Source: Glycomyces sp. L485
Lineage (GTDB): Bacteria; Actinomycetota; Actinomycetes; Mycobacteriales; Micromonosporaceae
DNA length: 64,000 nt
NCBI RefSeq assembly: GCF_022548875.1
Contig: NZ_JAKZEW010000016.1
Coordinates: 432-64,431, forward strand
Direction: 5' to 3'
Shown: positions 29,275 to 38,771 of the stretch, in pieces
How the letters are laid out: each line of letters begins with the position of its first letter
How positions within the stretch are numbered: the stretch's first letter is position 1
Translations under genes and position numbers: made by a program
The notes under the pieces: model-generated
What the model saw: the letters and a program-made list of their open reading frames with translations, nothing else
What the model was told of the DNA's origin: nothing
The model's database searches: none

Positions 29275-30471
29275 ATGGGCCCAGACGACGACGGCGTGGC
29301 AGGCATCACCGGCGACCGGCTCGCCGACGAACGGCGCATCGAAGGCGAGCTGACCGAGTCGACGAACCCGGGCGGCGCGCTGTGGGCCCTGGCCTCGGCC
29401 GGGCCGCAGCTGCGCGAATCGGCGGCCCTGGCCGCCGACGCCGGCCTCGGCGTCCTCGCCGACGAGGGCCGCCCCAGGGCAGTCGTCGTCGCGGGCGTCG
29501 GCACCGCCGCCCGCACCGGCGACATCCTCGCCACCGTTGCCGGGCCGCGCTGCCCCGTGCCCGTCCTCGGACACCGCTCAGCCGGCGTCCCCGGCTGGGT
29601 CGGCGCCGCCGACGTCGTCCTCGCCGTCTCCGCATCCGGACGCAGCCCCGAGGCGCTCGCCGCCGCCGAGGCCGCCGCGCGCCGCGGCGCGCGCCTCGTC
29701 GCCATCGGCGCCCCCGACTCCGAACTCCAGGCCGTCGCCGAACGCGCCCGCGCCCCCTACGTCGCCGTCCCGCGCCGGGCCCCGGCAAGACTCTCCTTGT
29801 GGGCCTTGACGATCCCGGTGCTCATGGCCGGCCGCGAGCTCGGGCTCGTCCCCCTCGCCGAGGCCGACATCGCCGAGACCGCCAAGCGCCTCGACGAGGA
29901 CGCCGAGCGCAGCCGCGTCGGCGCCGACGCCTACGTCAACCCCGCCAAGGAGCTCGCGCTCAACCTCGCCGGATCGATCCCGGTGGTCTGGGGCTCCAGC
30001 CCGCTGGCGGCGATCGCCGCCCGCCGCTTCGGCGACATGCTCGCCGCCAACGCTCGCTATCCGGTCGTCTCCGGCGAGCTCGGCGAGGTGGGCCGCGGCC
30101 GAGTCGGCCTGCTCGACGGCGTCTTCGGTTCGCTCGCCGAAGGGCACAAGGACATCTTCGCCGACGAGAGCGAGGAGGAGGAGCTCACGCGTCTGCGGAT
30201 CGTCCTCATGCGCGACGACGGACTCGACGGCGACGACACCGCGCCCAAGCCCGACACGCGGCGCGCCGAAGCCGTCGCCACGCTCGCCGAACGGCGCGGC
30301 GTGCGCTGCGACGTCATCCCCGCCGAAGGCGGCTGCGCGCTCGAGCGCCTCGCCTCGCTCATCGCGATCCCCGACTTCGCATCTGTCTACCTCGCTCACG
30401 CCCACGGCCTGGACCCGATGCGGGTCCCCGCGGTGTCCGAGATGAAGGACGAGGCCCTCGGCGGCGAGTAG
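29275..30471 (+). CDS. SIS-domain protein (phosphomannose/phosphoglucose isomerase-like)
   Basis: 398 aa. Two sugar-isomerase folds: the N-terminal half has AVVVAGVGTAARTGDILA and AVSASGRSPE (phosphosugar-binding Ser/Gly loop), and the C-terminal half has VVWGSSPLAAIAARRFGDMLAANAR, as in bifunctional PGI/PMI proteins. Homologues lie between manB and manA in actinobacteria (Rv3256c type), with no proven activity. A GGAGG at the end of the previous gene serves as ribosome site. It may isomerise a hexose phosphate or bind one as a regulator. Confidence 0.82.
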   Translation: MGPDDDGVAGITGDRLADERRIEGELTESTNPGGALWALASAGPQLRESAALAADAGLGVLADEGRPRAVVVAGVGTAARTGDILATVAGPRCPVPVLGHRSAGVPGWVGAADVVLAVSASGRSPEALAAAEAAARRGARLVAIGAPDSELQAVAERARAPYVAVPRRAPARLSLWALTIPVLMAGRELGLVPLAEADIAETAKRLDEDAERSRVGADAYVNPAKELALNLAGSIPVVWGSSPLAAIAARRFGDMLAANARYPVVSGELGEVGRGRVGLLDGVFGSLAEGHKDIFADESEEEELTRLRIVLMRDDGLDGDDTAPKPDTRRAEAVATLAERRGVRCDVIPAEGGCALERLASLIAIPDFASVYLAHAHGLDPMRVPAVSEMKDEALGGE

Positions 30472-30529
30472 GCCGCAGGAGCGAGCCGATACAGTTGTCA
30501 TCTCCGGATTGAACGAGTGAGGAGCGGCT

Positions 30530-31678
30530 GTGCAGGGGCTTGACGGTGTCATCCGCAACTACGCATGGGGTTCACAGGTCGACATCGCCAGACTCCAGGG
30601 CCGCGAGTACCCCGCCGAGCTCCCCGAGGCCGAAGAGTGGTTCGGCGCCCACCCGACGGCCCCGTCGATCCTCGACGACGGCCGGCCGCTGGACGACGCC
30701 ATCGCCTCCGAGCCCGCGAAGCTCCTCGGAGCGCGCGCCCTGGACGAGTTCGGCCCGAGGCTGCCGTTCCTGCTGAAGCTCCTCGCCGCCGACCAGCCGC
30801 TGTCGCTGCAGGCACACCCGAACTCCCGCCAGGCGCACTCCGGCTACCAACGGGAACTGCGCATCGGCATCGACGCCGCCTACCGCAACTACGTCGACGG
30901 CAACCACAAGCCTGAGCTGATCGTCGCCCTCACCGACTTCCGCGCGCTCTGCGGCTTCCGTGACCCGCTCGAAAGCGCCGACCGCGTAGAAGCGCTCGGC
31001 GTCCCGGGCCTCGAGGGGCTCGTCGAGGGGTTGCGCGACCGGCGCCAGGGCCTGCGGTGGGCAGTCCCGAACCTGCTGGACACCAACCGCGAAGAATGCC
31101 GGGAGCTCATCGACCAGGCCGTCAAGGCCGCCTCCGAGACCGACGCCGAGGGCTCGACCGTCCTCACCGAACTGGCCCGCTACTACCCCGACGACCCGGG
31201 CGTCCTGGTGAGCATGCTGCTCAACCATGTCACGCTGCGGCCCGGCGAGGCGGTCTACATGCCGGCCGGGAACCTGCACGCCTATCTCAAGGGATTCGGC
31301 GTCGAGATCATGGCCGCCAGCGACAACGTCCTGCGCGGCGGGCTCACCAGCAAGCGCGTCGACGTCCACGAGCTGCTGCGCGTCCTGGACTTCCGGACGA
31401 TGGACGAGCCGCGCGCCGACGCTCGCGACGACGGGTCGGTGCGGACCTGGCCGGTCCCCATCGGCGACTTCGCGATCAAGTGCGTCCAGGTCGGGCCCGA
31501 GGCCCCGGCCTTCGACATCGACGGCCCGAGGATCAGCCTGTGCACCGGCGGGTCCGTGACGGTGTCCGACGCAGACGGGAGCGTCACCCTCTCCCCCGGC
31601 CGGGCCGCGTTCTCCGCGGCCACGGCCGGGCCGCTCCGCGCCTCCGGCGAAGGCGAGCTGTTCATCGCCTCCGCTTAG
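30530..31678 (+). CDS. manA: Mannose-6-phosphate isomerase, type I
   Basis: 382 aa. Zinc enzyme converting fructose-6-phosphate to mannose-6-phosphate. The zinc ligands are Q94 and H96 (LQAHPNS), E129 (HKPEL) and H250 (GNLHAY). The type I signature of the C-terminal half is present (LHAYLKGFGVEIMAASDNVLR). GTG 30530 follows GAGGAG at 30519-30524. Its stop codon overlaps the stop codon of the convergent GNAT gene (TTAG at 31675-31678). With manB and manC it completes the route from fructose-6-phosphate to GDP-mannose. Confidence 0.94.
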   Translation: MQGLDGVIRNYAWGSQVDIARLQGREYPAELPEAEEWFGAHPTAPSILDDGRPLDDAIASEPAKLLGARALDEFGPRLPFLLKLLAADQPLSLQAHPNSRQAHSGYQRELRIGIDAAYRNYVDGNHKPELIVALTDFRALCGFRDPLESADRVEALGVPGLEGLVEGLRDRRQGLRWAVPNLLDTNREECRELIDQAVKAASETDAEGSTVLTELARYYPDDPGVLVSMLLNHVTLRPGEAVYMPAGNLHAYLKGFGVEIMAASDNVLRGGLTSKRVDVHELLRVLDFRTMDEPRADARDDGSVRTWPVPIGDFAIKCVQVGPEAPAFDIDGPRISLCTGGSVTVSDADGSVTLSPGRAAFSAATAGPLRASGEGELFIASA

Positions 31679-32718
31679 GCGAGCTTCTTCTGGAACACGA
31701 GCTCGCGGAAGAACCTGCGGTAGCCGACGGCCTCGTTGATGTCGATCATGTGGCTGTTGACCTCGGCGTTCCAGGTGACGACGTACCGGATCATCGGCCT
31801 GTAGCGGCGCAGCTGGCGCTGGTTGGCGATCTTGAGGATCGTGCCGAGCCGCCTGCCGCGGTGCGCCGGGTCCACGATCGTGTCGTCCTGCCAGGCGAAC
31901 TCCTCTTCGCCGGGGTCGACATTGATGGCCGTGTATCCGGCGACCTCGCCGGAGTCGACGCGGCGGACGGCGGCGGCGACGGTGAGCTGGCCGCGGTCGG
32001 CGAGGGACTGCTCCTCGGCGCGGATGCGTTCGGCGTCGTACACGGCCGGGCGGATGTCGAGTTCGCCCATGGGAGGGTCGGTCCACATGCGGGCCTCCAT
32101 GCGGGCGACGCCGTCGACCAGTTCTTCGGGTGTGCGGACTGTCCACTCCACCAGCTCGTAGCCTCCGGCCCGTTCCCATGCCTCGGCAAAGCGTCTGGCG
32201 AGGTCGTCGTCGTCCACCTTGGTGAGGTCGTTCCGGCGGCAGATCTCGGTGTCGGCCACGGCGTAGCCGTGCTTCTCGGCGAAGTGCTTGCCGGGCGTGT
32301 CGGTCCCGGGCCGATCGAAGATCTCATCGACCGCGTAGGAGATGACGGTGTCGCGCCCGTTGACCGCGGCGCGTTCTTCGAGAAGTTCGAGCAGGCGCGT
32401 GCCGACGCCGCGGCGGCGCCAGTCCGGGTGCACCTCCAGGTCGGCCTCCGCCATGTGCAGGTTGTCCTTGGCGGGCATCTGGATGCCGAGGTGCCCCACT
32501 ACGGTCCCGTCCGCGACGGCGGCCCATCGCTCGACTCTGTACGAGGAGAGGGGCAGCAGGAGTCGCAGGCGCTGGAGCGCCGGGCTGGGTCGGGGGAAGC
32601 CGTCGATGTCGTGACGCACGGCCGCGATCTGCGTGTCGACCCAGGAGCGAACGAGACCGTCGTTCATCGGGTCGATCGGAACGATTCCAACGTCATTGCT
32701 ACTCACATTCCCGACCAT
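31675..32718 (-). CDS. GNAT acetyltransferase with two GNAT domains
   Basis: About 347 aa. The first GNAT domain spans roughly 1-170 with the acetyl-CoA motif RRRGVGTRLLELL; the second (about 180-347) has RGRRLGTILKIANQ. Tandem GNAT proteins of this size include mycothiol synthase (MshD)-like enzymes; the substrate cannot be named from the sequence. Start uncertain: ATG 32718 or GTG 32706 (SSNDVG). The frame stays open further upstream, but that stretch is low-complexity. Its stop overlaps the manA stop. Confidence 0.8.
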   Translation of the reverse strand: MVGNVSSNDVGIVPIDPMNDGLVRSWVDTQIAAVRHDIDGFPRPSPALQRLRLLLPLSSYRVERWAAVADGTVVGHLGIQMPAKDNLHMAEADLEVHPDWRRRGVGTRLLELLEERAAVNGRDTVISYAVDEIFDRPGTDTPGKHFAEKHGYAVADTEICRRNDLTKVDDDDLARRFAEAWERAGGYELVEWTVRTPEELVDGVARMEARMWTDPPMGELDIRPAVYDAERIRAEEQSLADRGQLTVAAAVRRVDSGEVAGYTAINVDPGEEEFAWQDDTIVDPAHRGRRLGTILKIANQRQLRRYRPMIRYVVTWNAEVNSHMIDINEAVGYRRFFRELVFQKKLA

Positions 32719-32875
32719 TCCGCAAGGCAGCGGCGCGCGCAATTGATTTTGCGGAAACGGGAGGCTCGCTCCCGAAGCAGGCGGCCCTCGGGGGACCCCT
32801 GGTGGAAGTTCATCGACGGGAGACGACCAGTGCTGCGAGCCGCGAAGCGAGGCCGAGACAGCAGACATTCCGGGC

Positions 32876-33002
32876 ACAATAATGTGCCGGGCGGCCACCC
32901 CAGACCGCCCGGCACTCCCCCCGGTTTGGTTACCCCGCGCGTCACCGGCGACGTTCTCCGACCCTGTGGGCCATCCCGCCGCTGTGACGCTGCGTATTTG
33001 CA
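32876..33002 (-). ncRNA. Candidate structured leader or small RNA
   Basis: A transcript from the promoter at 33030-33003 would start near 32996. It would fold into a long stem: 32984-32989 with 32940-32945, then 32977-32982 with 32948-32953, with a further inner helix. About 25 nt later comes a perfect 11-bp GC hairpin (32884-32894 with 32905-32915) followed by ATTATTGT. The product would be about 115-120 nt, or a leader with attenuator for the GNAT gene 160 nt further on. No Rfam family is assigned. No conservation data are available. Confidence 0.4.
32884..32915. terminator. Terminator-like hairpin in the GNAT-ahcY gap
   Basis: GTGCCGGGCGG (32884-32894) pairs perfectly with CCGCCCGGCAC (32905-32915), loop 10 nt. 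Leftward it is followed by an A/T-rich ATTATTGT, rightward by a C-run. The leftward reading is the better terminator. Confidence 0.6.
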
Positions 33003-33030
33003 ATATTACCCATAGCCCCACGAGTGTCAA
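33003..33030 (-). promoter_or_regulatory. Consensus leftward promoter
   Basis: On the minus strand TTGACA (33030-33025) and TAATAT (33008-33003) are separated by 16 bp. It points away from ahcY, toward the structured segment and the GNAT gene. Confidence 0.6.
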
Positions 33031-33045
33031 GCCGAATCGGGGGTT

Positions 33046-33068
33046 GACACGGAAAAACTTTCCGTGTC
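33046..33068. promoter_or_regulatory. Inverted repeat at the ahcY promoter region
   Basis: GACACGGAAA (33046-33055) and TTTCCGTGTC (33059-33068) form a perfect 10-bp inverted repeat with a 3-bp spacer. It overlaps a TTGACA at 33044-33049 on the plus strand and also forms GTGTCAA/TTGACAC with 33024-33030. A dimeric regulator controlling ahcY is one reading. No good -10 box follows, so the promoter itself is unproven. Confidence 0.45.
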
Positions 33069-33124
33069 CCCCGCCACCACGCCGTTCGACGGCTCACATA
33101 CGCCCGGCGCGTAGCATTTCTTCC

Positions 33125-34588
<1,464 letters not shown>

Positions 34589-34595
34589 AACACGA

Positions 34596-34637
34596 GCGAG
34601 CAAGGGCCTGGTCCGACCGGACCGGGCCCTTGCTCGC
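34596..34637. terminator. Bidirectional terminator after ahcY
   Basis: Perfect 13-bp stem (34596-34608 with 34625-34637) plus an inner GGTCC/GGACC pairing, between two convergent genes. It reaches to within 8 nt of the stop codon on both sides. Confidence 0.85.
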
Positions 34638-34644
34638 ACTACGT

Positions 34645-35541
34645 CTATGCCTCGTCGATGACTTCGCGGGCGATCTCGGCGATCCGCTCGACGATGGGGA
34701 CGCCCTCGACGTCGTCGACGGCCCCGCTGGTCAAGATCGCCATCTTGACCGGGTCGTCGCCCTCGCCGCCGAGGACGCCGATCGAGTTGACGACCCACAG
34801 TCCTCCCAGTTGCGACTCGACGTCCCAGCCGTTCTTGAGCCAGACCGACTCGCCCTCCTTCGCAGCCGCCGAGACGCCCCAGGCCTGGGCCTCGCTCACG
34901 CCTCCCATGAGCTCGCGGCCGAGCTCGACCTGCTCGGCGTCGAGCGCGCCTTCGAAGAGATTGAGGTCGGCCAGGATCAGTTGGTCGGCGGCGATGGTTT
35001 CGGTCAGGCCCCACCGACCGTCCGGATCGGAGACCGTGTTCGCCAGGCCGTAGCGCTCGTGCGCGGCGTCGAGGGCGTCCTTGCGGCCCAGGAAGTTGAA
35101 CAGCTCCGTCGTGGAGTCGTTGTGGGACTGGGTGATCATGCGCTCGAGCAGTTCCCGGTGGCCCGCAGGGATCGCGTCCGCCGAGCCCCAGTACTGCTGG
35201 ATCATCGCGAGGATCTCCATCTTGACGATGGAGGCGGTGATGTGGAGCTGATCGCCGTTGTAATCCAGGTGCATGTCGTCTCGCTCGACGGCTATCGAGG
35301 CCTCCACCCGGGTGCCGGTCGATGCGAGGTACTCCTCGACCCGGGCGGCGAGCTCGGCTTCGAGCTCCTCCCGAGAGGGGCTGAACCAATTGTGGAGCAC
35401 GGACTCCGCCGCGTTCGCGCCCACGCCCGCGAAGGACGCGCCGCCCACGACGACCAGCGCGGCCGGAACCCCGATGCTCAGGACCTTCCTGCGATTGAGG
35501 CGCGAATATCTCGTTGTGTCGCTTGATTTGCGAATCATCAT
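34645..35541 (-). CDS. Exported class A beta-lactamase-fold serine hydrolase
   Basis: 298 aa. N-terminus has a Tat-type motif (NRRKVLSIG) and a hydrophobic stretch, so it is exported. The active-site Ser-x-x-Lys is S104-I-V-K107, the SxN motif is S139-H-N141, and the KTG box is changed to K236-N-G238. The Glu-x-x-x-Asn element expected in a class A omega loop is not evident, so efficient deacylation of beta-lactams is doubtful. It could be a peptidoglycan or other serine hydrolase. Two adjacent ATG codons (35541, 35538) make the start slightly uncertain. Confidence 0.78.
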   Translation of the reverse strand: MMIRKSSDTTRYSRLNRRKVLSIGVPAALVVVGGASFAGVGANAAESVLHNWFSPSREELEAELAARVEEYLASTGTRVEASIAVERDDMHLDYNGDQLHITASIVKMEILAMIQQYWGSADAIPAGHRELLERMITQSHNDSTTELFNFLGRKDALDAAHERYGLANTVSDPDGRWGLTETIAADQLILADLNLFEGALDAEQVELGRELMGGVSEAQAWGVSAAAKEGESVWLKNGWDVESQLGGLWVVNSIGVLGGEGDDPVKMAILTSGAVDDVEGVPIVERIAEIAREVIDEA

Positions 35542-35648
35542 GCAAGGCTAGGAAACCGACCGAAAGGAGTCAATACGGCAAGACTTGAAAATCTCCCGGA
35601 ACCAGTGTCAGACATGTCATATCGACATGAAGCAACCCAGAAGACGCG

Positions 35649-35683
35649 AAAAGGCGTATGACCGAGACGGTCATACGCCTTTT
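35649..35683 (-). terminator. Terminator of moeZ
   Basis: Perfect 16-bp stem (35649-35664 with 35668-35683) with a 3-nt loop and a T-run (CTTTTC) on either strand. It lies 12 nt past the moeZ stop. Confidence 0.9.
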
Positions 35684-35694
35684 CGACGTTCGGT

Positions 35695-36873
35695 CTAGTA
35701 GGTCGGCAGGCTCGGGTCGACCTGGTTGATCCAGCCGAGGACTCCGCCTTGGACGTGGACGGAGTTCTTCAGGCCGGCGGCCTTCGCCGCGGCCAGCGCC
35801 TCGGCCGAGCGGATCCCGGACTTGCAGTAGAACACCGCCTGGCGCTCGGTCGGCAGGTCGGCCAGCGCGGCACCGGAAACGATGTCGCCCTTGGGGATCA
35901 GGCGCGAGCCGGGGATACGGACGATCTCGTACTCGGCGGGCTCGCGGACATCGATCAGATCGATCTCGCGGCCTTCCTTGATCCACGCCTCGAGCTCGCG
36001 GGCGGTGATCGTGGAGCCGACGGCGGCCTCGGCGGCCTCGTCGGTGACCGCGCCGCAGAAGTCGTCGTAGTCGATCAGCTCGGTGACCGTCGGGTTCTCG
36101 CCGCAGACCGCGCAGTTCGGGTCCTTGCGGACCTTGATCTTGCGGTATTCCATTTCGAGGCCGTCGTAGACCATGAGCGAGCCGACGAGGGGCTCGCCGA
36201 TGCCGGTGATGACCTTGATGGCCTCGTTGACCTGGATGGACCCGATCGAGGCGCACAGGACGCCGAGGACGCCGCCTTCGGCGCAGCTGGGGACCATGCC
36301 GGGCGGCGGGGGCTCGGGGTACAGGCAGCGGTAGCAGGGGCCCTGCTCGGCCCAGAAGACGGAGGCCTGGCCGTCGAAGCGGAAGATCGAGCCCCACACG
36401 TAGGGCTTGCCGAGCAGCACGGCCGCGTCGTTGACCATGTAGCGGGTGGCGAAGTTGTCGGTGCCGTCGACGATGAGGTCGTAGTCGGCGAAGATCTCCA
36501 TGACGTTGTCGTTGTCCAGCGCGGTGTTGTGGATGACGACGTCGATGTTGGGGTTGATCTCGCGGATCGTGGCGGCGGCCGATTCGGCCTTGGGGCGGCC
36601 GACGTCGGACTGGCCGTGGATGATCTGGCGCTGGAGGTTCGACTCGTCGACGGTGTCGAAGTCGACGATCCCCAGGGTGCCGACTCCGGCGGCGGCGAGG
36701 TACATCAGTGCGGGCGAACCGAGTCCGCCGGCGCCGACGCAGAGGACGCGGGCGTTCTTGAGACGTTTCTGGCCGTCCATCCCGACATCCGGGATGATGA
36801 GGTGGCGGGAATAGCGCCTCACCTCGTCGACGGAGAGGTCGGCGGCTGGCTCGACTAGCGGCGGCAAACTCAT
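35695..36873 (-). CDS. moeZ: MoeZ: adenylyltransferase with C-terminal rhodanese domain
   Basis: 392 aa. Residues about 15-265 are a ThiF/MoeB domain with the nucleotide loop GAGGLGSP, the RQIIHGQSDVGRPKA region and zinc cysteines (CYRCLYPEP, CAVCGENP). Residues about 290-392 are rhodanese with active-site Cys in YCKSGIRSAE. It adenylates and thiocarboxylates ubiquitin-like sulfur carriers (MoaD, CysO, ThiS), feeding molybdopterin, cysteine and thiamine routes. ATG 36873 lacks a clear ribosome site. The gap to the DUF3152 gene is 61 nt; this moeZ-DUF3152-TetR-DUF3107 neighbourhood matches Rv3206c-Rv3208A. Confidence 0.95.
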   Translation of the reverse strand: MSLPPLVEPAADLSVDEVRRYSRHLIIPDVGMDGQKRLKNARVLCVGAGGLGSPALMYLAAAGVGTLGIVDFDTVDESNLQRQIIHGQSDVGRPKAESAAATIREINPNIDVVIHNTALDNDNVMEIFADYDLIVDGTDNFATRYMVNDAAVLLGKPYVWGSIFRFDGQASVFWAEQGPCYRCLYPEPPPPGMVPSCAEGGVLGVLCASIGSIQVNEAIKVITGIGEPLVGSLMVYDGLEMEYRKIKVRKDPNCAVCGENPTVTELIDYDDFCGAVTDEAAEAAVGSTITARELEAWIKEGREIDLIDVREPAEYEIVRIPGSRLIPKGDIVSGAALADLPTERQAVFYCKSGIRSAEALAAAKAAGLKNSVHVQGGVLGWINQVDPSLPTY

Positions 36874-36934
36874 ATAACTAGTAATGCATATCCACTCTGT
36901 GGAAATTCCATCGGGAAGACGGGTGTGCCGGGTT

Positions 36935-37768
36935 TCACGAGTCGGCGTACTCGTCGGGGGGCAGTTCGGGGCCGCCGTACTCCCCCGCGGGGCCTCGCAG
37001 GTAGGTCTCGCCGTCGGGGTAGGGCCAGGCGTTGCCGGTGCATCCGGCCAGCTGGTACGTCTGTTGTGCCATGACCGGGGACGGCTCGCCCGCTTCGGGG
37101 CAGACCTCGTGGGGGTGGCCGAGGCGGTGGCCGACCTCGTGGTTGATGACGTATCCGCGGTAGTCGTCGAGGGTGTCGTCCCAGTGTTCGACGCCGGTGA
37201 GCCAGCGCGCGGAGTTGATGACGACGCTGTCGCCGTTGCGGCACGAGACGGTGGTGTCGGGGTGGCTGCACAGGATCGAGCGCTGCTCGGGGCTGGCGAG
37301 GTAGATGGTGAAGTCGGCGCCGGATTGGCCGACCTGCTGGAAGCGCCAGGCACCGCCGGCGGTCCACGAGCGGGGGTCTTCGAGCGTGGCGGCGACGAAG
37401 TCGCTGAATTCCCGGGGGTCGATTTCGAGGCCGTCTTCGACGGCGACGTTGTAGGTCAGGAGCGTCCCGGAATCGCCGGCGACACCGGTGAGGCTCGGTT
37501 CGGCGTAGGTCCAGGTGCCGGTCCCGGAGTAGTACAGCGGCGGGGTCGGTTCCGCACCGGGCGTCGTGGGGACGCTGTGGTGCTCGGTGGGGGCGACGTA
37601 GGTGTCGAACAGCGGTACCTCGGTGTCCATGGCCTGCGGCGCTTCGTCGTCGGCGGAGTGGACGACGAAGCGCATGCCCAGGCCCGCCATGAGGATGAGG
37701 ACCGCCAGGAATACGGTGCGCCGTCGCCTGCGAATGCGGCGTCGGCGATCTGAGCGTCCCTCGGTCAC
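36935..37768 (-). CDS. DUF3152 protein, putative metzincin-type zinc peptidase
   Basis: 277 aa. Arg-rich cytoplasmic N-terminus, one membrane anchor (about 18-38), then a proline/threonine-rich linker and an extracellular domain. HEVGHRLGHPH (H210, E211, H214, H220) fits HExxHxxGxxH, the metzincin zinc motif. Cysteines (CSHPDTTVSC, CPEAG, CTGN) may form disulfides outside the cell. The DUF is widespread beside moeZ in actinobacteria and uncharacterised. GTG 37768 overlaps the hydrolase stop by 4 nt (GTGA), so translation is coupled. Confidence 0.85.
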   Translation of the reverse strand: MTEGRSDRRRRIRRRRRTVFLAVLILMAGLGMRFVVHSADDEAPQAMDTEVPLFDTYVAPTEHHSVPTTPGAEPTPPLYYSGTGTWTYAEPSLTGVAGDSGTLLTYNVAVEDGLEIDPREFSDFVAATLEDPRSWTAGGAWRFQQVGQSGADFTIYLASPEQRSILCSHPDTTVSCRNGDSVVINSARWLTGVEHWDDTLDDYRGYVINHEVGHRLGHPHEVCPEAGEPSPVMAQQTYQLAGCTGNAWPYPDGETYLRGPAGEYGGPELPPDEYADS

Positions 37769-38766
37769 ATTGGCGAGTCTAGGTCAGCTTCGGCCGTCTG
37801 TGGGCCAGCGCCACCGGTTTGGTGAACCTCGTCGAGCATCGCGACCATCGCGCGGGCGACGGCGGCGGGGTCTTCCATCATGGCGACGTGGCCGACGCGG
37901 TTGAGGATGAGCAGGCGCGAGTCGGTGATGGCGGTGCCGGTCTCGGGTGCCTGCCTGACGTCGATGACGCGGTCCTGCTTGCCCCAGACGACGAGCGTGG
38001 GGACCTCGATCTGCCTGGCGAGGCGCCACAGCGAGTGCGTGCCGGGCACGAACGACTGGAAGAACGAGGCCATGAGGCCCCGGTAGGTGGAGATGTAGGC
38101 GCTGGAGTTCCACGGCACGGCCAGGCGGCGCCGGGCCTCGGCGATCGCCTCGCGGCGCCGCTGGGGGTGGATCTTGTCGGGGTCGGCCCAGGTGCCGAGG
38201 ACGATCTCCTCGACGAGCTGCTGCGGGGTGCGGCCGCGCATGGCCCGACTCGCGAAGCGCGCGAGCTGCGGCAAAGCGAGCATGGGCACGAATTTTGCCT
38301 GGTGGGAGCGGCGGGGATTGACGAACGGCATGGCCGGGGAGATGAGTGTGAGCGTGCGGATCATCTGCGGGCGCGTCCCGGCGAGGTAGACGGCGACGGC
38401 GCCGCCGAGGGAGTGCCCGGCGAGGTGGACCGGGCCGCGCCCGGACTCGGCGATCCACGAGGCGACGTCCTGGGCGAGCGAGGGGATGGTGGTGCGGCCT
38501 GACGGGGCGGAGTGCCCGAAGCCTGGCAGGTCGATCGCGTCGACGGCGAGGTGGTCGGAGAGGGCGTCGGCCAGGTCCGTCCAGTTCTGGGCGGAGCCGC
38601 CGAGCCCGTGGACGAAGACGGCCGGCTCGGCTTCGGGACTGGTGGGCGGGGTGTGCCGGATGAACACGCGTCGGCGGCTCACCTGGTGCTCGATGCCTGG
38701 CCACGGCGGGTGCGGGCGGACCGGGATGCGCACCCGATCCGCGCCGACCAGCCGTGCTCGCCTCAT
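37765..38766 (-). CDS. Alpha/beta-hydrolase
   Basis: 333 aa. VFVHGLGGSAQNW is the oxyanion region, GHSLGGAVA is the nucleophile elbow (Ser), and the late VGHVAMMEDP supplies the catalytic His. Lid residues lie between about 160 and 230. It could be an esterase or lipase acting near the membrane; the substrate is unknown. No clear ribosome site at ATG 38766, which is 5 nt after the stop of the proline-rich gene. It belongs to the operon with DUF3152 and probably moeZ. Confidence 0.85.
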   Translation of the reverse strand: MRRARLVGADRVRIPVRPHPPWPGIEHQVSRRRVFIRHTPPTSPEAEPAVFVHGLGGSAQNWTDLADALSDHLAVDAIDLPGFGHSAPSGRTTIPSLAQDVASWIAESGRGPVHLAGHSLGGAVAVYLAGTRPQMIRTLTLISPAMPFVNPRRSHQAKFVPMLALPQLARFASRAMRGRTPQQLVEEIVLGTWADPDKIHPQRRREAIAEARRRLAVPWNSSAYISTYRGLMASFFQSFVPGTHSLWRLARQIEVPTLVVWGKQDRVIDVRQAPETGTAITDSRLLILNRVGHVAMMEDPAAVARAMVAMLDEVHQTGGAGPQTAEADLDSPM

Positions 38767-38771
38767 GGAAG

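Larger units (their letters stand above)
32719..33124. other. Divergent gap between the GNAT gene and ahcY
   Basis: 406 bp without a convincing gene. It holds a consensus leftward promoter (33003-33030), a foldable leftward RNA (32876-33002), a strong GC hairpin (32884-32915) and an inverted repeat near the expected ahcY promoter (33046-33068). Confidence 0.6.

Noticed and set aside
32876-33002. c-di-AMP (ydaO) or SAH riboswitch
   Set aside because: A few short stretches look similar, but the conserved cores of these classes could not be matched, and the downstream gene is not a usual target.
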